Shown: positions 30,853 to 41,520 of the stretch, one piece after another
Layout: each line of letters opens with the position of its first letter
How positions within the stretch are numbered: position 1 is the first letter of the stretch
Assembly (NCBI RefSeq): GCF_000026945.1
Contig: NC_012867.1
Location: 248,001 to 312,000, forward strand
Direction: 5' to 3'
DNA from: Candida dubliniensis CD36
Lineage: Eukaryota; Ascomycota; Pichiomycetes; Serinales; Debaryomycetaceae
Length of the DNA stretch: 64,000 nt
The notes under the pieces: generated by a model
What the model was told of the DNA's origin: nothing
Seen by the model: the letters and a program-made list of their open reading frames with translations, nothing else
Databases searched by the model: none
Made by a program: the position numbers and the translations under genes

Positions 30853-31677
30853 ATGTCAATCAAACTCAACGAACTTGTTGACTCATTAATCCAATCAGCA
30901 CCTCCAGCTGAATTAAAACAGGTATCACAATCATTATCCTCATTAACTAAAGGGACATCAACATCGTCAACCAATTCATTGATTCAAGATAGTATTGAAC
31001 AATATGCTCAAGATAATATAATTAGCATTGATAATATTATTATTTCAAAATACAGCAAGGATGAAAATTCTTCCAAATATATTGATTATGTTAATAACAA
31101 ATTATTCAATGTTGATTGGCTGAATCAAAAGATCATTGATGTTGAACCTTATCATAACAACAGCAACGGCAACAGTTATAATGAATTAATTCAAAAATTG
31201 ACGCAATATGGTGATGATTATTATCCATCAAATTTTGCATTTACAGTTATCCCTGAAAATCAAGATCAATTGAGAGTGATTATTATAGGGCAACGAGCCA
31301 ATCATGACAATTTTTATACAGGACAATGGAAATCAAATTATTTGATTACTGAACAAGAGATTAAAGGTAATATTGATTTAGATATTCATTATTTTGAAGA
31401 TGGTAATGTCAGATTGAAATTCAATGAGTCTATCAACAGTAATAATAGTTCAACATTACAAAGTGGTAACTTGATTAATGATTCATCTAAAATTGTCAAC
31501 TTTATTAATGAGCAAGAGAACGCCACTATGGTTAAAATTGTTGAACAATTTAATAATTTGAATCAAAAAACATTCAAGAATTTACGAAGATTATTACCAG
31601 TTACCAGATCAAAAATTAATTGGGGGTCAGCTATTGGTAACTATAGATTAGGTAGTGATGTAGTCAATAAAAAGTGA
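30853..31677 (+). CDS. CAP01: F-actin capping protein alpha subunit
   Basis: The 274-residue product matches the alpha subunit of the barbed-end capping heterodimer. Supporting features are a conserved mid-region with QWKSNYLI (variant of the family's GxWRS block), the beta-strand series LDIHYFEDGNVRLKF, and the C-terminal helix LRRLLPVTRSKINW, equal to the LRR-x-LPVTR-x-K-x-W signature of CapZ alpha. The C-terminal tentacle ends GSDVVNKK. The frame is open upstream to a TTG at 30796, but the first ATG at 30853 is the start. The yeast name is CAP1; in C. albicans that symbol is used for a bZIP factor, so I give CAP01. The protein acts at cortical actin patches. Confidence 0.9.
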   Translation: MSIKLNELVDSLIQSAPPAELKQVSQSLSSLTKGTSTSSTNSLIQDSIEQYAQDNIISIDNIIISKYSKDENSSKYIDYVNNKLFNVDWLNQKIIDVEPYHNNSNGNSYNELIQKLTQYGDDYYPSNFAFTVIPENQDQLRVIIIGQRANHDNFYTGQWKSNYLITEQEIKGNIDLDIHYFEDGNVRLKFNESINSNNSSTLQSGNLINDSSKIVNFINEQENATMVKIVEQFNNLNQKTFKNLRRLLPVTRSKINWGSAIGNYRLGSDVVNKK

Positions 31678-31732
31678 AATAAATACATGTTTATAAATAT
31701 ATTATAAGTTTATTATTTTGTTTGTTTGTCTC

Positions 31733-32029
31733 TTATATTAATTTATACAACATCCAAATTATAAAGAATCCAAGCAATATCATTCCAACGATCCGAGTAA
31801 GACTAGCATTTCTATTCATAACTGTTCTTAATTCTCCAGAGGTTTGTTTAACCAGTACCATTAAAGAATTAAAATTATCATTCAACGAATCTAGTAGGGA
31901 ATTTTCTTGTTGAATATTATTATGAATATCATCATCTATAGTGGTTCTGAATTGATGTAATGTTGATGCTAATTGATCAAATTTCTGATTATTCTGGTGT
32001 TCTCTTTGAGAATATAATGTATCTGACAT
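31733..32029 (-). CDS. SFT1: Golgi Qc-SNARE Sft1
   Basis: This 98-residue tail-anchored protein has a polar N-terminus (MSDTLYSQREHQNNQKFDQL), one SNARE coiled-coil (about residues 15-72) and a C-terminal transmembrane anchor (IVGMILLGFFIIWMLYKLI). Length (97 in S. cerevisiae), topology and the final LYKLI closely match Sft1, the v-/Qc-SNARE for intra-Golgi retrograde transport that pairs with Sed5. Bet1 is the alternative but has a longer N-terminus. The yeast gene has an intron; here the frame is complete without one. It is convergent with the capping-protein gene (55-base gap). Confidence 0.88.
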   Translation of the reverse strand: MSDTLYSQREHQNNQKFDQLASTLHQFRTTIDDDIHNNIQQENSLLDSLNDNFNSLMVLVKQTSGELRTVMNRNASLTRIVGMILLGFFIIWMLYKLI

Positions 32030-32627
32030 GACTAAAGTGATGTATTATCAAATAAAACTAATGGATATGGTTCATAAGGAACAGCTACAGAATAGTCAGC
32101 CTTTTTTTTTTCCGTCGTGGTTATTATTGTAGTGATGTCAGATTTGTGTGTGTTTGATCATTGCAACTGACGTGTCTATTGGACCAAAACTTCACCAAAC
32201 TTCTTCCTTTGCTACGGTACATCCAAATCAATGTTTATGATTCTATGACAAGCTTATTGTAAAAATGTGTAATTTTTTAGTTTTGTTAATGAATTAAGAG
32301 TCAAAATATGTACTTTGGATGCCATAAATTAGTAGTTGTCTAACAAAACGTCACTAAGACTAGTCAAACTTTGGCGAATGGTTTGCTTAATTCTAGGACT
32401 CATGTAGATTTAGTTACCTGAAAGCAAATCAATGATTGACTCAACCTTCAATTCCATTCCCTTGAATAATCAAGTACCGACTGAAGTTATAATGACTCTT
32501 GATGTTGCCTCACTCGAGCACGTTACCCCCCATCATTGTTCTTTGCATTTCTAAGCAGTTTTGGTATTATCACCTTATAATGATTGATAGCACAAATTCA
32601 GTCCACTGAATCTAATTACTTTGCTGT

Positions 32628-32634
32628 TTAGTAA
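32628..32634. promoter_or_regulatory. TTAGTAA, Cap1/Yap1-type element
   Basis: An exact TTAGTAA lies 442 bases upstream of the OYE start. TTA(C/G)TAA is the binding site of the oxidative-stress bZIP Yap1 and Candida Cap1. One or so hits by chance are expected in this much AT-rich DNA. Confidence 0.4.
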
Positions 32635-32905
32635 ATCAATTTTGCACCTAACCATACTGTTACCATGAGGACTTATTTCCTAATTAGGGTTTATCACCGG
32701 TGTGTGTTTTGTGAGCATTTTTTTTTTTTTTCTTTTTGCTGACTAAAATGGATTATTTGATCGCGAATTTTTGAACGGACGGAAAATTGACAATGCGGAG
32801 TTAATTCCTAAAACAACACTATGATGATTAATGAGATGTAAGGGAACAAGTGTTTGTTTACTTTTAATTTTAATCACACTTTGAGATGTGTTTTAATCTT
32901 TAAAA

Positions 32906-32912
32906 TTAGTAA
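32906..32912. promoter_or_regulatory. TTAGTAA, second Cap1/Yap1-type element
   Basis: A second exact TTAGTAA lies 164 bases upstream of the OYE start and about 55 bases before the TATA-like box, a sensible activator distance. Confidence 0.45.
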
Positions 32913-33075
32913 TCAAACATCAGATAGTATGCTGCAAAGGAAATTATTCAAGTATCCGAAACATATAAAAGGGTCCAAGATTTCCCAGCCTATTGTCATT
33001 ATTATTTTCATTTAATTTTCTACACCAAACACTCAAATACAAGACTTCCTAATTTACTATTATCCTCAACTTACA

Positions 33076-34254
33076 ATGACAATTTCAAATTCAAATTTAT
33101 TCAAGCCAATCAACATTGGGAAAAAAACCATTAGTCACAGAATTGCACATTTGCCAACCACCAGAAACCGTGCTACCAAAGATCATGTCCCTACTGATTT
33201 GATGCAAAAATATTATACCGATCGTGCTAAAACTGGTGGGTTATTGGTTACTGAAGCTACTTTGATTTCTTTGAATCAAGGGATTTATCCAAATGTTCCA
33301 GGAATTTGGAATAATCAACAACGAGATGCCTGGAAAAGAATCACTGATTCAGTCCATTCTGTTGGTGGATTTATTTCGGTTCAATTGTGGGCTTTAGGTA
33401 GAGTTGGTAATGCCAAATTGTTAAAGAAACATGGATTACCACTAACCGGTGTTAGTCCAATTTATGAACATGAACAAGCGGAAAAGGATGCTATTAAAGC
33501 TGGTAATCCAATTCAAGAATTGACTCATAATGAAATTAAAGATATTATTTATAATCAATTCGCCAATGCAGCTAAATTGGCTGATGAAGCAGGATTTGAT
33601 TTTATTGAATTACATGGTGCAAACGGTTATTTATTTGAGCAATTCATTCATCCTGGAACTAACAAAAGAACTGACAAATACGGAGGATCAATTGAAAATA
33701 GAGCCAGGTTTTTATTTGAAGTTGTTGATCATTTAACAACTATTGTTGATCCTTCTAAATTGGCTATTAGATTATCACCTTTAAGCAATTTCCAAGTACC
33801 TGGAATCAACCCAACTGCAAAAGAAGATTATTCATACATTGTTCAAGGATTACAAAAAAGAGCTGATGAAGGTAAAGGATTGGGCTATATCAATGTTGTT
33901 GAAGGTCGTTTTTCACCTGATGGAAGTGTTGAAGCTTGTGATGTCAACTTTGTTGGCGATATCTGGAAAGGTGCATTGTTAAAAGGAGGTAATTATACTT
34001 ATGATAAGAAAAACAACTGGGAAACAATTGAACATGACGCTAATTCAGATGACAGAACTTTGGTTGGTTTTGGTAGATACTTTATTGCCAACCCAGATTT
34101 ACCAGATAGAATCAAAAAAGATTTACCATTGAATGATTATGATAGGTCTACTTTTTATACCAATGATGACTATGGTTATAATACTTACCCATTTTACGGT
34201 CAAGAAATCAAAGTTGACCCTGAAAACAAAGTATTTGGTGTTGCCTTAGCTTGA
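33076..34254 (+). CDS. OYE22: Old Yellow Enzyme-type NADPH oxidoreductase
   Basis: The 392-residue FMN flavoenzyme has a TIM barrel. The N-terminus has the LPTTRNRA substrate-loop block, then LWALGR (the Trp equivalent to OYE1 Trp116). The active-site string LHGANGYLFEQF keeps the His, Asn and Tyr that bind substrate and donate a proton. TDKYGGSIENRARF follows, the strongest OYE family signature. FGRYFIANPDLP near the C-terminus binds FMN phosphate. These enzymes reduce activated alkenes of enals, enones and nitro compounds, and in Candida several are induced by oxidative stress. The paralogue name OYE22 rests on my memory of which OYE gene neighbours HSE1; the family call is firm. Confidence 0.88.
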   Translation: MTISNSNLFKPINIGKKTISHRIAHLPTTRNRATKDHVPTDLMQKYYTDRAKTGGLLVTEATLISLNQGIYPNVPGIWNNQQRDAWKRITDSVHSVGGFISVQLWALGRVGNAKLLKKHGLPLTGVSPIYEHEQAEKDAIKAGNPIQELTHNEIKDIIYNQFANAAKLADEAGFDFIELHGANGYLFEQFIHPGTNKRTDKYGGSIENRARFLFEVVDHLTTIVDPSKLAIRLSPLSNFQVPGINPTAKEDYSYIVQGLQKRADEGKGLGYINVVEGRFSPDGSVEACDVNFVGDIWKGALLKGGNYTYDKKNNWETIEHDANSDDRTLVGFGRYFIANPDLPDRIKKDLPLNDYDRSTFYTNDDYGYNTYPFYGQEIKVDPENKVFGVALA

Positions 34255-34544
34255 AGTTGATTGTAAAGGAGATTCTATGTCAATGTTTTTAGAGATGTGT
34301 AAGAGAATTTGTTTTAGAAAGAATAGTTATTATAGTATCTGTTTTTGAAGTAGTTTTTCTGTTATACATTATTGCTAAATAAAGGAAAACCCAAACGATG
34401 ATACAGCTCAAAGAAATATATATTTCTTTATGATACATGATATTTGTATCTACATAGCAAATGTTGTAGAAAAGCTAACTCGGCAAAACTGCTACGGCTT
34501 TAAACTTCCTTCATTAAAAGAAAAATAGTTGGACGTATATTGTA
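34255..34544. terminator. convergent 3' region of OYE and HSE1
   Basis: 290 bases between two converging genes, AT-rich with several AATAAA-like and TATGTA-like sequences on both strands, suited to yeast polyadenylation. No single site can be singled out. Confidence 0.35.
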
Positions 34545-36038
34545 TTAGTAAGGTTGTCCAGGTGCAGCTCTGTTATATACAGCATTCCCAAATCCTGCAC
34601 TTGTATCTTGTTGTTGCAACTGAGCTGGTGGGGACTGATTAAAGGTTGTGGCTGGCGGTGGGGGGATATTGTTATTACTATATCCCAGATATTGTGGAGC
34701 TTCTTGTTGTGAACCTGTTCTAGTATGTGGCTGGTGATATTGTGGTTGTGCCTGTTGAGACTGGGTAAATTGAGATGGCATGGTTTGTGATTGTGCGTAA
34801 TTGCTAGTCTGTTGAGGTTGTGCGTATGCTTGTTGATATTGTTGTGATAGTGGAGGTTGCAGTTGGCCTGGGAATTGTTCTGTAGGATATGGGGACATCT
34901 GATACATGGCTCCTCCTGTATTGTGTTTGGCTCTACTTGAAATCAGTTTATCTAATAACTCGTTGTATAACTTGATTTCAGAATTCAACAGTTGGTTTAA
35001 TACCTTTAATTCTTCCTGACGTGCCCCATACTTATCAATTGAATTACCTAATTGAATACGCAAAGGAATGATCTCGTTATATAATTGTGTTACTTCATCT
35101 TCATTTATAGTTTCTATTTGTTGTGATGACAAGATTGCTAGTAATCTTTCAATTTTCCTCTGCTCTCCATTAATTAACTTGTTCTCAACTTCAACTTCTT
35201 TGGCAATATCCTGTGGTGATTTGTTAACTATGGGTGTCACATAATTTAATGGGAATATTCCAACTTTGCCATTAGGTAATGATCCTCTCCACCAATCACG
35301 ATAAACAGATTCAATCACGGTTATGACATCACCTTTGCGGAAAGACAATTCATCCGGCTCATACGAAACTAAATCATATAAAGCTCTCACTTTGGAAACA
35401 GTGGCCACTGTTTCGACTGGAGGGGACTCTGGTTCCGGCTGTATCTCTGGCAAAGGTTTATTCACATCAGGCTCCTTTTTTCCGGTTTTCTGTTGCTCAA
35501 ATTCTTGCAACGACAATTTCAAAGCTCGCTGCAATTCATCTTCTTCACGGTCTTTGTCTTGTTGTGTTCTTTCCTTCTTGGCTGGTTTTGAAGGGCCCTG
35601 TGTTTGTTTACTAAAATATCTGGGATGTTCCAGTCTTGCCTTGTTATATGCATCAGTCATTGGCTTCAATGATGGATCTCCTTTGAATGCATTATATAAT
35701 TGAGTCAACACTTCACATATTTTGTATTTCACTGTGGCATGCAATTTTTTATCCGATAATCTCTTAACTAAAGCATCTTGTAAAAATGATTTGGTGGCTA
35801 TTTCTTGTTTGACTCTAGATCCACAATTTTCAGCTATAGATATCAATAAAGATAATGATCTTAATACAACATTGGCATCTTTCGAAGTTAATTTGGTTTT
35901 CAATATAGATATGGCCCGTTTAGTTTCAGTTTCGGGATCTGCTGAAATTCTGTCACACACATCAAGGATATATTGCCAGTTATCAGAAGTTAATGTGGGA
36001 TCAGTTGCTTTGTTAATCAATAAGTCTAATGAAGTCAT
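34545..36038 (-). CDS. HSE1: ESCRT-0 subunit Hse1
   Basis: The 497-residue protein has an N-terminal VHS domain (about 8-140, including [13 protein letters not shown]). A ubiquitin-interacting motif follows ([18 protein letters not shown], about 165-185). The SH3 domain is at about 216-275, with [19 protein letters not shown] and [16 protein letters not shown] helical GAT-like segment that would pair with Vps27 follows, then a Gln/Pro/Tyr-rich low-complexity tail. Hse1-Vps27 collects ubiquitinated cargo at endosomes for the multivesicular body pathway. The domain order VHS-UIM-SH3-helical is diagnostic. The upstream region (36039-36200) contains a G/C homopolymer patch and an A run. Confidence 0.95.
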   Translation of the reverse strand: MTSLDLLINKATDPTLTSDNWQYILDVCDRISADPETETKRAISILKTKLTSKDANVVLRSLSLLISIAENCGSRVKQEIATKSFLQDALVKRLSDKKLHATVKYKICEVLTQLYNAFKGDPSLKPMTDAYNKARLEHPRYFSKQTQGPSKPAKKERTQQDKDREEDELQRALKLSLQEFEQQKTGKKEPDVNKPLPEIQPEPESPPVETVATVSKVRALYDLVSYEPDELSFRKGDVITVIESVYRDWWRGSLPNGKVGIFPLNYVTPIVNKSPQDIAKEVEVENKLINGEQRKIERLLAILSSQQIETINEDEVTQLYNEIIPLRIQLGNSIDKYGARQEELKVLNQLLNSEIKLYNELLDKLISSRAKHNTGGAMYQMSPYPTEQFPGQLQPPLSQQYQQAYAQPQQTSNYAQSQTMPSQFTQSQQAQPQYHQPHTRTGSQQEAPQYLGYSNNNIPPPPATTFNQSPPAQLQQQDTSAGFGNAVYNRAAPGQPY

Positions 36039-36198
36039 GCTTGTTGTTGTTGTCTAGATATGATGATTGATAGTGGGGGGAGGGGGGGCAAAGTAGTATA
36101 GTAAAATAGCCGGGTACCATGATCCAAAAAAAAAAAGGAAAGGTGATTCAAAAAAGAGGCAAAGGTGCGATAAATGTATATGCAGGAATTTACTAGTT

Positions 36199-36210
36199 CC
36201 TCAAAACTAC
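36199..36210 (+). repeat. possible left terminal inverted repeat of the pogo-like relic
   Basis: CCTCAAAACTAC here matches the reverse complement of 37931-37942 (CCTCGAAACCAC) at 10 of 12 positions, and the pair brackets the transposase relic. It is short and was found by eye, so chance cannot be excluded. Confidence 0.25.
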
Positions 36211-36294
36211 AACTAAAATGTTTATCCGCGCAGTTATCCAAATTTTTATACTACATACGAAAACAATAAAACACATAAATTCAACGCTAACTCA

Positions 36295-37851
36295 ATTCCT
36301 ACCAGCATTGGTATAACTAATGTTACCGTTATTAAGATTTATAGTATCTTGTAATACTTTTCGTTTTTTCTTTTTTGGTGGGTTTTGACGAGGATTTTTA
36401 ACATCTGGCACAGCTCTCTTAAAGCCCTGGTTCTCATCCATACGGATAGCTGAGCTTTTACCTGGTGGTTTATTATTCTTGGAAGCCTCTTTCAATCATT
36501 TTTCATTAAACAAAGATTGGGAAAGCTGTGCTTTTAATTGGACAATTTGCGACTTTGTTTTTTTCAATTCTTTCTCCAAAAATTTGATGTACTCTCTCTG
36601 TTAAATCATTTGTGTGTGGTCCAATCTCATTATTATCGTGTTCAGTATTCTCTGTTGGGTCTAATTCTATATTATCTATCTCTTTATTGATTTGTTCAAC
36701 AATGAACTGTAATGATTTTAGCACTTTATCAGGGTTTATTCGATTAGGGCCAGCTGTCTCCCAAGACTGGATGATTCTTTCCCTAGTCAACTTTTCCCTT
36801 CTCGCTTCAGTTTATTTCATTATAAAGAGCCTTTGTCTGATGTATGTCACAAATAATTCCTGCCAATTCTCTCAAATTTGTTTTGTCTTCACTTTTTTAT
36901 GGACCAAATATTCCAAGGTCCAATGGCTGTAACAAATAGATAAAATGAGGAGGTAAATACAAGGGAATGGCATTATTGTTTTCCCATGTTTTTTTTGAAT
37001 TTATTAGTTTTATGGCTTCCATGCCCATTCATTATAAGCAAAACTTTTCCATTATTAGTTCTTTCTTTTACTTGGGGAATAAAAACCTCCTCCAACCAAC
37101 GCCAAGATAACCAATATGTAGTATATCCACTTTTAGAGCCTGAGTAGTAATAGTCTGGAGCTTCATCATCAATCCAACCACTTCTTGAATATTGTCCTTT
37201 AAAGATGATCGCAGCAACTAAAACTTCGCCCGATAACAGTACAACTATCTCTACCCTCAGTCGACTTAACGTAGGTTCTATTTTCATAGCTAGGTACAAC
37301 CACTTTTGAACTTTTAGCCTTACCCATAATAAACCCAGATTTATCATAATAAAATATGTTCTCGTGAGGAATATTATGTTGTTCAACAATCAGCCTATAT
37401 TCGGAGAAATATCCTTCTATCTTATCAGCTGTTGCTACTTTTGCTTTCAAACTGGATATACTTATTCTTTGAACAATAGGGACGCTGCCGTTTCTTTTTT
37501 TAAATCGTTCAAACCAGGCATCACTAATATAAGCTTGTCTGTCTTCTAACAGTAAAAATAGTTCAGCATATTCTAGCACATCACTACGGTTCCTGGCCTC
37601 ACCTTTTTCATCTGATGCTTTAATTCAATTGACTATCTCCTCTTCTTCCTCTGGAGACAAAAGCTGCTCCTTGCCATGCGCTAAACGTCGTGGTAATATA
37701 CCATTCAATCGATTCCTCAATGTTTGATAAACTAGACCATGTTTCTCTGCTGCTTTCCTAATAAATAGCGTTTTCGTATTTTTATAATCATCAATGGCTT
37801 GTGTAATGGTTGATTCATCAACTTCTTCTTTTTTTCTTCTTTCTTTTTCAT
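36295..37851 (-). pseudogene. decayed pogo/Tc1-mariner-type transposase
   Basis: The relic reads on the minus strand from about 37851 down to 36295 in several frames. N-terminal: a basic start, then an HTH-psq-like STITQAIDDY...LFIRKAAEKHG...TLRNRLNG (about 37690-37815). Middle: AWFERFKKRN, the end of a CENP-B-type HTH. DDE-type domain: IFYYDKSGFIMG, then LLIMNGHGSH, then LQPLDLGIFGP. C-terminal: RERIIQSWETAGPNRINPDKVL and a basic tail. The lesions are a frame change in the A-rich start, an in-frame TGA at 37625-37627, a frame shift near 37200-37250, another near 36985 in an A run, a stop after FGP near 36897 and more stops to about 36790. The second catalytic Asp (usual DGHGSH) is Asn here. 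No intact copy is in the window. It is flanked by HSE1 and the transporter gene. Confidence 0.85.
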
Positions 37852-37930
37852 ATTAAAGAAATAAAGAAGTACAATGAAAAGAGTATTGGTTATTTGTTTG
37901 TTTACTTTTTTTTTTTTGGTAACTTTGTGC

Positions 37931-37942
37931 GTGGTTTCGAGG
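37931..37942 (-). repeat. possible right terminal inverted repeat of the pogo-like relic
   Basis: Partner of 36199-36210 (10 of 12 matching bases, inverted). The sequences further inward also show scattered similarity (AAA-GTTA-CC). No target-site duplication was identified. Confidence 0.25.
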
Positions 37943-39948
37943 TTGTTGTTTTGTAAGCATACAATCACGCTACCATATATCCTCCGGCAATGTTCAGTGT
38001 AAATTTTATGACAATTCCGTAAGTTCTTAATGATGAAGGGTCCAATGGGTTTAGGGTAACCTCAATGTCTCAACGAGATAGATCTTTGTGTATAAATTCA
38101 CTGAATTACCAATGCTGTGGTTATTAAGAAGCATAATCATGTAATAAAGAGTTATGGTCATATTCGTGTTTGGCATATCTGGGATGAAATATTCAACCTT
38201 TAAAAAAATTTATGTATTTTGAAACTTAAAGCTTTCATTTTGAAATAATCCTCATTGAAATGAACTCAGTTTTTACGTTTTTTTGGAGGGTCAAAAAGTT
38301 TGGAGGAGAATTGTTTTGCAAAAATAACAAAAATTACAAAACAGTGAAAAATTGCAAATCAAGAGATAAACAAAGAGAATGAAACGAACAATGAGATGGT
38401 AATGTTAAGGGGAAGAACTAAATTACATTACTATTGTTGTAAATATCGAGATCAACTTTCAAATACCATTGGGGAAACCTAACAGTTAAAGTTGCTTCTC
38501 CCCCAAAGATTTGATCACCACGAAAAATTGACCCCCACAATGAAACGTTACACAACCATTTACTAATCCAGAATAGCAACAAAGAAGCAATGGAAGTTTG
38601 TGATTGGGCAAATAATGATCTCTACTCCGCAAAAATACCAAGAAAAATTGACCATAAAATATTTGGGGGAACTAATTCCTCCGTTGATTTACCATCACGT
38701 ACATGTATTCCAGCTTAAAAAAAGAGTTCTTGGACTTTCTGTATCGTAGGGTTGAAAAACACCACAAAATTAGTGTAGGAATAGACGGCAGAACTGAAAA
38801 TTATGTTCGATGAAAATATCATCAAAGGAGGTGTGCCCCTTGAGATACTTCCTCATAAACATTGAACACATTTCTTTAAACCAACAGGTTTTGTTTCATG
38901 AACCGTCCGAAACCATCTTGACTTTGCCGTATCCGGACCAAAATAAAAAATTCTTAAAGTCTTGGCTTCCATAAGTTCATCAATCTAACATAAGACGATT
39001 AAAGCAATTTTTTTTTCTTGGTGACGGGTTTTTTGTTTGACACAAACATGTTTTGTTGAGAGTTTCACCTAAATACAAACAAAATCCCCCCCCCCCCCCC
39101 CACTCGGAGAAACTATTTTTTGTTTTCTGTCTAAACAAACGTTTCATTTTGCTGTAATTACAAAAAAATTGGTCTTTTTGGAAAAAAAAAAAAAAAAAAG
39201 AAATTGATCTTCTTCCCCACCTTGCTTGGAATTCAACAATAACAGCTTCTATTGAATTCAGATTGCTCAATATCATGATAGAAAGAAGAAAAAGCTATTA
39301 TTTTTCAAGGTGGATTAAATCATTATTTTTAGCTAGTTCCGCTTGTTTCTAAGAAAAGTCAAACTCTTGGTATAATTAAACAGTTTGTGCTGAATTAACT
39401 CTTAATTAACCCAACCATGATATGATATTTGGGAAAGCTCTGCTTCGAAATTATTAGCTCATAACGATGAGTGCTTTTTGTATTCCCACTTTTTTCATTG
39501 TCCCCCCCCCACATATAACCCCAACAACACGTAAAAAAAGTTTCATGGTTTATTGTTTCTCCGATACACAAAAACCGCACACTATGCAGAACAATGCCAA
39601 ATCCCCCACGAAGCAAGGTTGTTGCAAATTCCAAATCGTTTTATAGTTTCGTCATCTTAACCAATTAGCCAACTAACTCATCTTCCTCTACATATTAGTA
39701 ATTTTATTTAATAACAACAATAGAAAAAGTATAAAAATGCAAACAAATCTCCATAAATAAGATTTGTATTCGTTTTCCAAAATATTTTTCTATAAGATCT
39801 TTTCTGATAAGATTTAATTAGGCTCTACTACTTTTATTATTTCATTCCGTTTCCACAGTGCTTGAAACTTTTGCTTTATTTACATTTGAAAATTAATCCT
39901 TCGACACATTTATTTATCTGATAATTACCATTACTATCCTCATTGAAA
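37943..39948. other. long intergenic region upstream of the Dal5-type transporter
   Basis: About 2 kb with no convincing ORF. It holds homopolymers (C16 at 39086-39101, an A run of about 17-18 near 39181-39199), many AAAA/TTTT tracts, and a motif GGGTTTAGGGTAACC at about 38046-38060 resembling a Tbf1-type TTAGGG site. A long regulatory promoter for the transporter is the simplest reading. No RNA gene was recognised. Confidence 0.5.
39086..39101. repeat. C16 homopolymer
   Basis: Sixteen consecutive C on the plus strand, about 860 bases upstream of the transporter start. A long mononucleotide run of this kind is likely length-variable. Confidence 0.9.
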
Positions 39949-41520
39949 ATGTCTACTGTCAAACCAACAACGTCACATGTTGAGTCAGACATCATAAACA
40001 AACCCGAATCTGACCATGTCGAAATAAGAAAATCAAATATTTCTGAATCAGATCTTGGAGTTGAAGAAATAAGTGATTTGAAATATATAAATCTTCCACC
40101 ACTGTTGCAACATATGACACAAGAAGAATTAAGAGCATTGGACAAGAAAACCACCAGAAAAATCGATTTGAGATTGATGCCAATGTTAATTTTCATATAT
40201 ATTTTGAACTATTTAGATAGAAACAATTTGGCCAGTGCCAGATTAGGTGGTTTAGAAAAAGATATTGGTTTGGTTGGTAACCAATATCAAATCTGTATTT
40301 CTATCTTATTTGTTGGTTACATTCTTTTCCAAGTTCCTTCCAATATGTTATTGAACAAAATGGGTCGTCCATCAATCTATCTTTCTGTTGTCATGACTAT
40401 ATGGGGTGCTATTTCTACTGCCACAGGTGCCGTTCAAAGTTTTGGTGGGTTGCTTGCCGTTCGTGTTTTGCTTGGTGTTGTCGAATCTGCATTTTTCCCT
40501 GGTGCTTTAATGATTTTGTCAAGTTGGTACGATAAAAAAACACTTGCCTCCAGAAATTCTATTTTATATGCTGGGCTGTTGATTAGTTCTGCTTTTAGTG
40601 GTTTGATTGCAGCTGGTATTTTGAAAATGGACGGCTTGGGTGGTGTTGAAGGTTGGAGATATCTTTTCATCATTGAAGGTGGTATCACTGTTCTCACTGT
40701 CCCATTTGCTTACTTTATTTTACCAGATAACCCTTCAAATACCAAGTTCTTGAGTCAAGAAGAAAAGGATATCATTATGTGGAAATTGAAGAGAGATCTT
40801 GGAAATGTCGATGATTCCGATGAAACAGCCCAAGAATCAGAAATGCAAGGGTTTATTCATGCATGCAAAGACATTAAAGTTTGGCTTTTGTGTGCCATTC
40901 ACCTGTTCTTGGTTGCTGCTTGTGGTGTCACTAATTTCTTCCCATCAGTGGTGCAAACTTTGAATTTCGATAGAACTACTACTTTATGTTTGACTGCTCC
41001 TCCATATGTTATTGCTGTTATTGCAACCTATGTTTGGGCTAGACATGCAGATAATTCTGGAGAAAGATTCTACCATGTTACTATTCCATTGGTGTTATCC
41101 TTGGTTGCGTTTATCATTGCTGCTGCTTCTTTAAACATCGGTGCTCGTTACTTTAGTATGTGTTTGATGATTCCTTCACTTTATTGTGCATTCGTTGTTA
41201 TTCTTACCTGGATCTCCAACTGTTGTCCAAGACCACCAGCTAAACGTGCTGCTGCTATTGCCATAGTCAACTGTTTGAGTAACTCCACTTCAATCTGGAA
41301 CGCTTACTTGTACCCATCAGGAGATGCTCCACGTTACTTAGTTGCATTTTGCTGCAATTCGGCTTTCATTGTTCTTTCAATTCTTTTCGCCGTTGGTTTG
41401 AGAATAAGATTAACCGTTTTGAACAAAAGAATTGAAAGAGGCACCATGGACTGGCAAAAGGAATTGGGTAAAGGTAATGATGGGTCAAAGATTTCTCCTG
41501 ACTTTAGATTCTTATACTAA
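39949..41520 (+). CDS. MFS anion:cation symporter, Dal5/Tna1 (allantoate permease) family
   Basis: The 523-residue protein has a cytosolic N-terminus of about 80 residues and 12 predicted transmembrane helices. The first helix carries IYILNYLDRNNLASARLGGL, the DR-x-N motif that marks this family of organic-anion transporters. GVVESAFFPGALMILSSWY (helix 4-5 loop) and GWRYLFIIEGGITVL are further family hallmarks. Members carry nicotinate, allantoate, pantothenate, biotin precursors or similar carboxylates across the plasma membrane; substrate cannot be read from sequence. The frame opens at a TTG two codons earlier, and the ATG at 39949 is the start. It lies alone with a 2 kb upstream region, which fits nutrient-regulated expression. 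Confidence 0.85.
   Translation: MSTVKPTTSHVESDIINKPESDHVEIRKSNISESDLGVEEISDLKYINLPPLLQHMTQEELRALDKKTTRKIDLRLMPMLIFIYILNYLDRNNLASARLGGLEKDIGLVGNQYQICISILFVGYILFQVPSNMLLNKMGRPSIYLSVVMTIWGAISTATGAVQSFGGLLAVRVLLGVVESAFFPGALMILSSWYDKKTLASRNSILYAGLLISSAFSGLIAAGILKMDGLGGVEGWRYLFIIEGGITVLTVPFAYFILPDNPSNTKFLSQEEKDIIMWKLKRDLGNVDDSDETAQESEMQGFIHACKDIKVWLLCAIHLFLVAACGVTNFFPSVVQTLNFDRTTTLCLTAPPYVIAVIATYVWARHADNSGERFYHVTIPLVLSLVAFIIAAASLNIGARYFSMCLMIPSLYCAFVVILTWISNCCPRPPAKRAAAIAIVNCLSNSTSIWNAYLYPSGDAPRYLVAFCCNSAFIVLSILFAVGLRIRLTVLNKRIERGTMDWQKELGKGNDGSKISPDFRFLY

Larger units (their letters stand above)
32030..33075. other. intergenic: divergent promoters of SFT1 and the OYE gene
   Basis: This 1.05 kb region contains two TTAGTAA elements (32628-32634 and 32906-32912), T runs near 32100 and 32720, and an AATTAGGGTTTA motif near 32680. 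A TATA-like CATATAAAAGGG at about 32962-32973 probably serves the OYE gene. No ORF or tRNA was seen. Confidence 0.55.

Noticed and set aside
38980..39634. Minus-strand frames near the C16 run
   Set aside because: Low-complexity content (Phe and Gly runs) and no recognisable domain; probably chance frames in promoter DNA.
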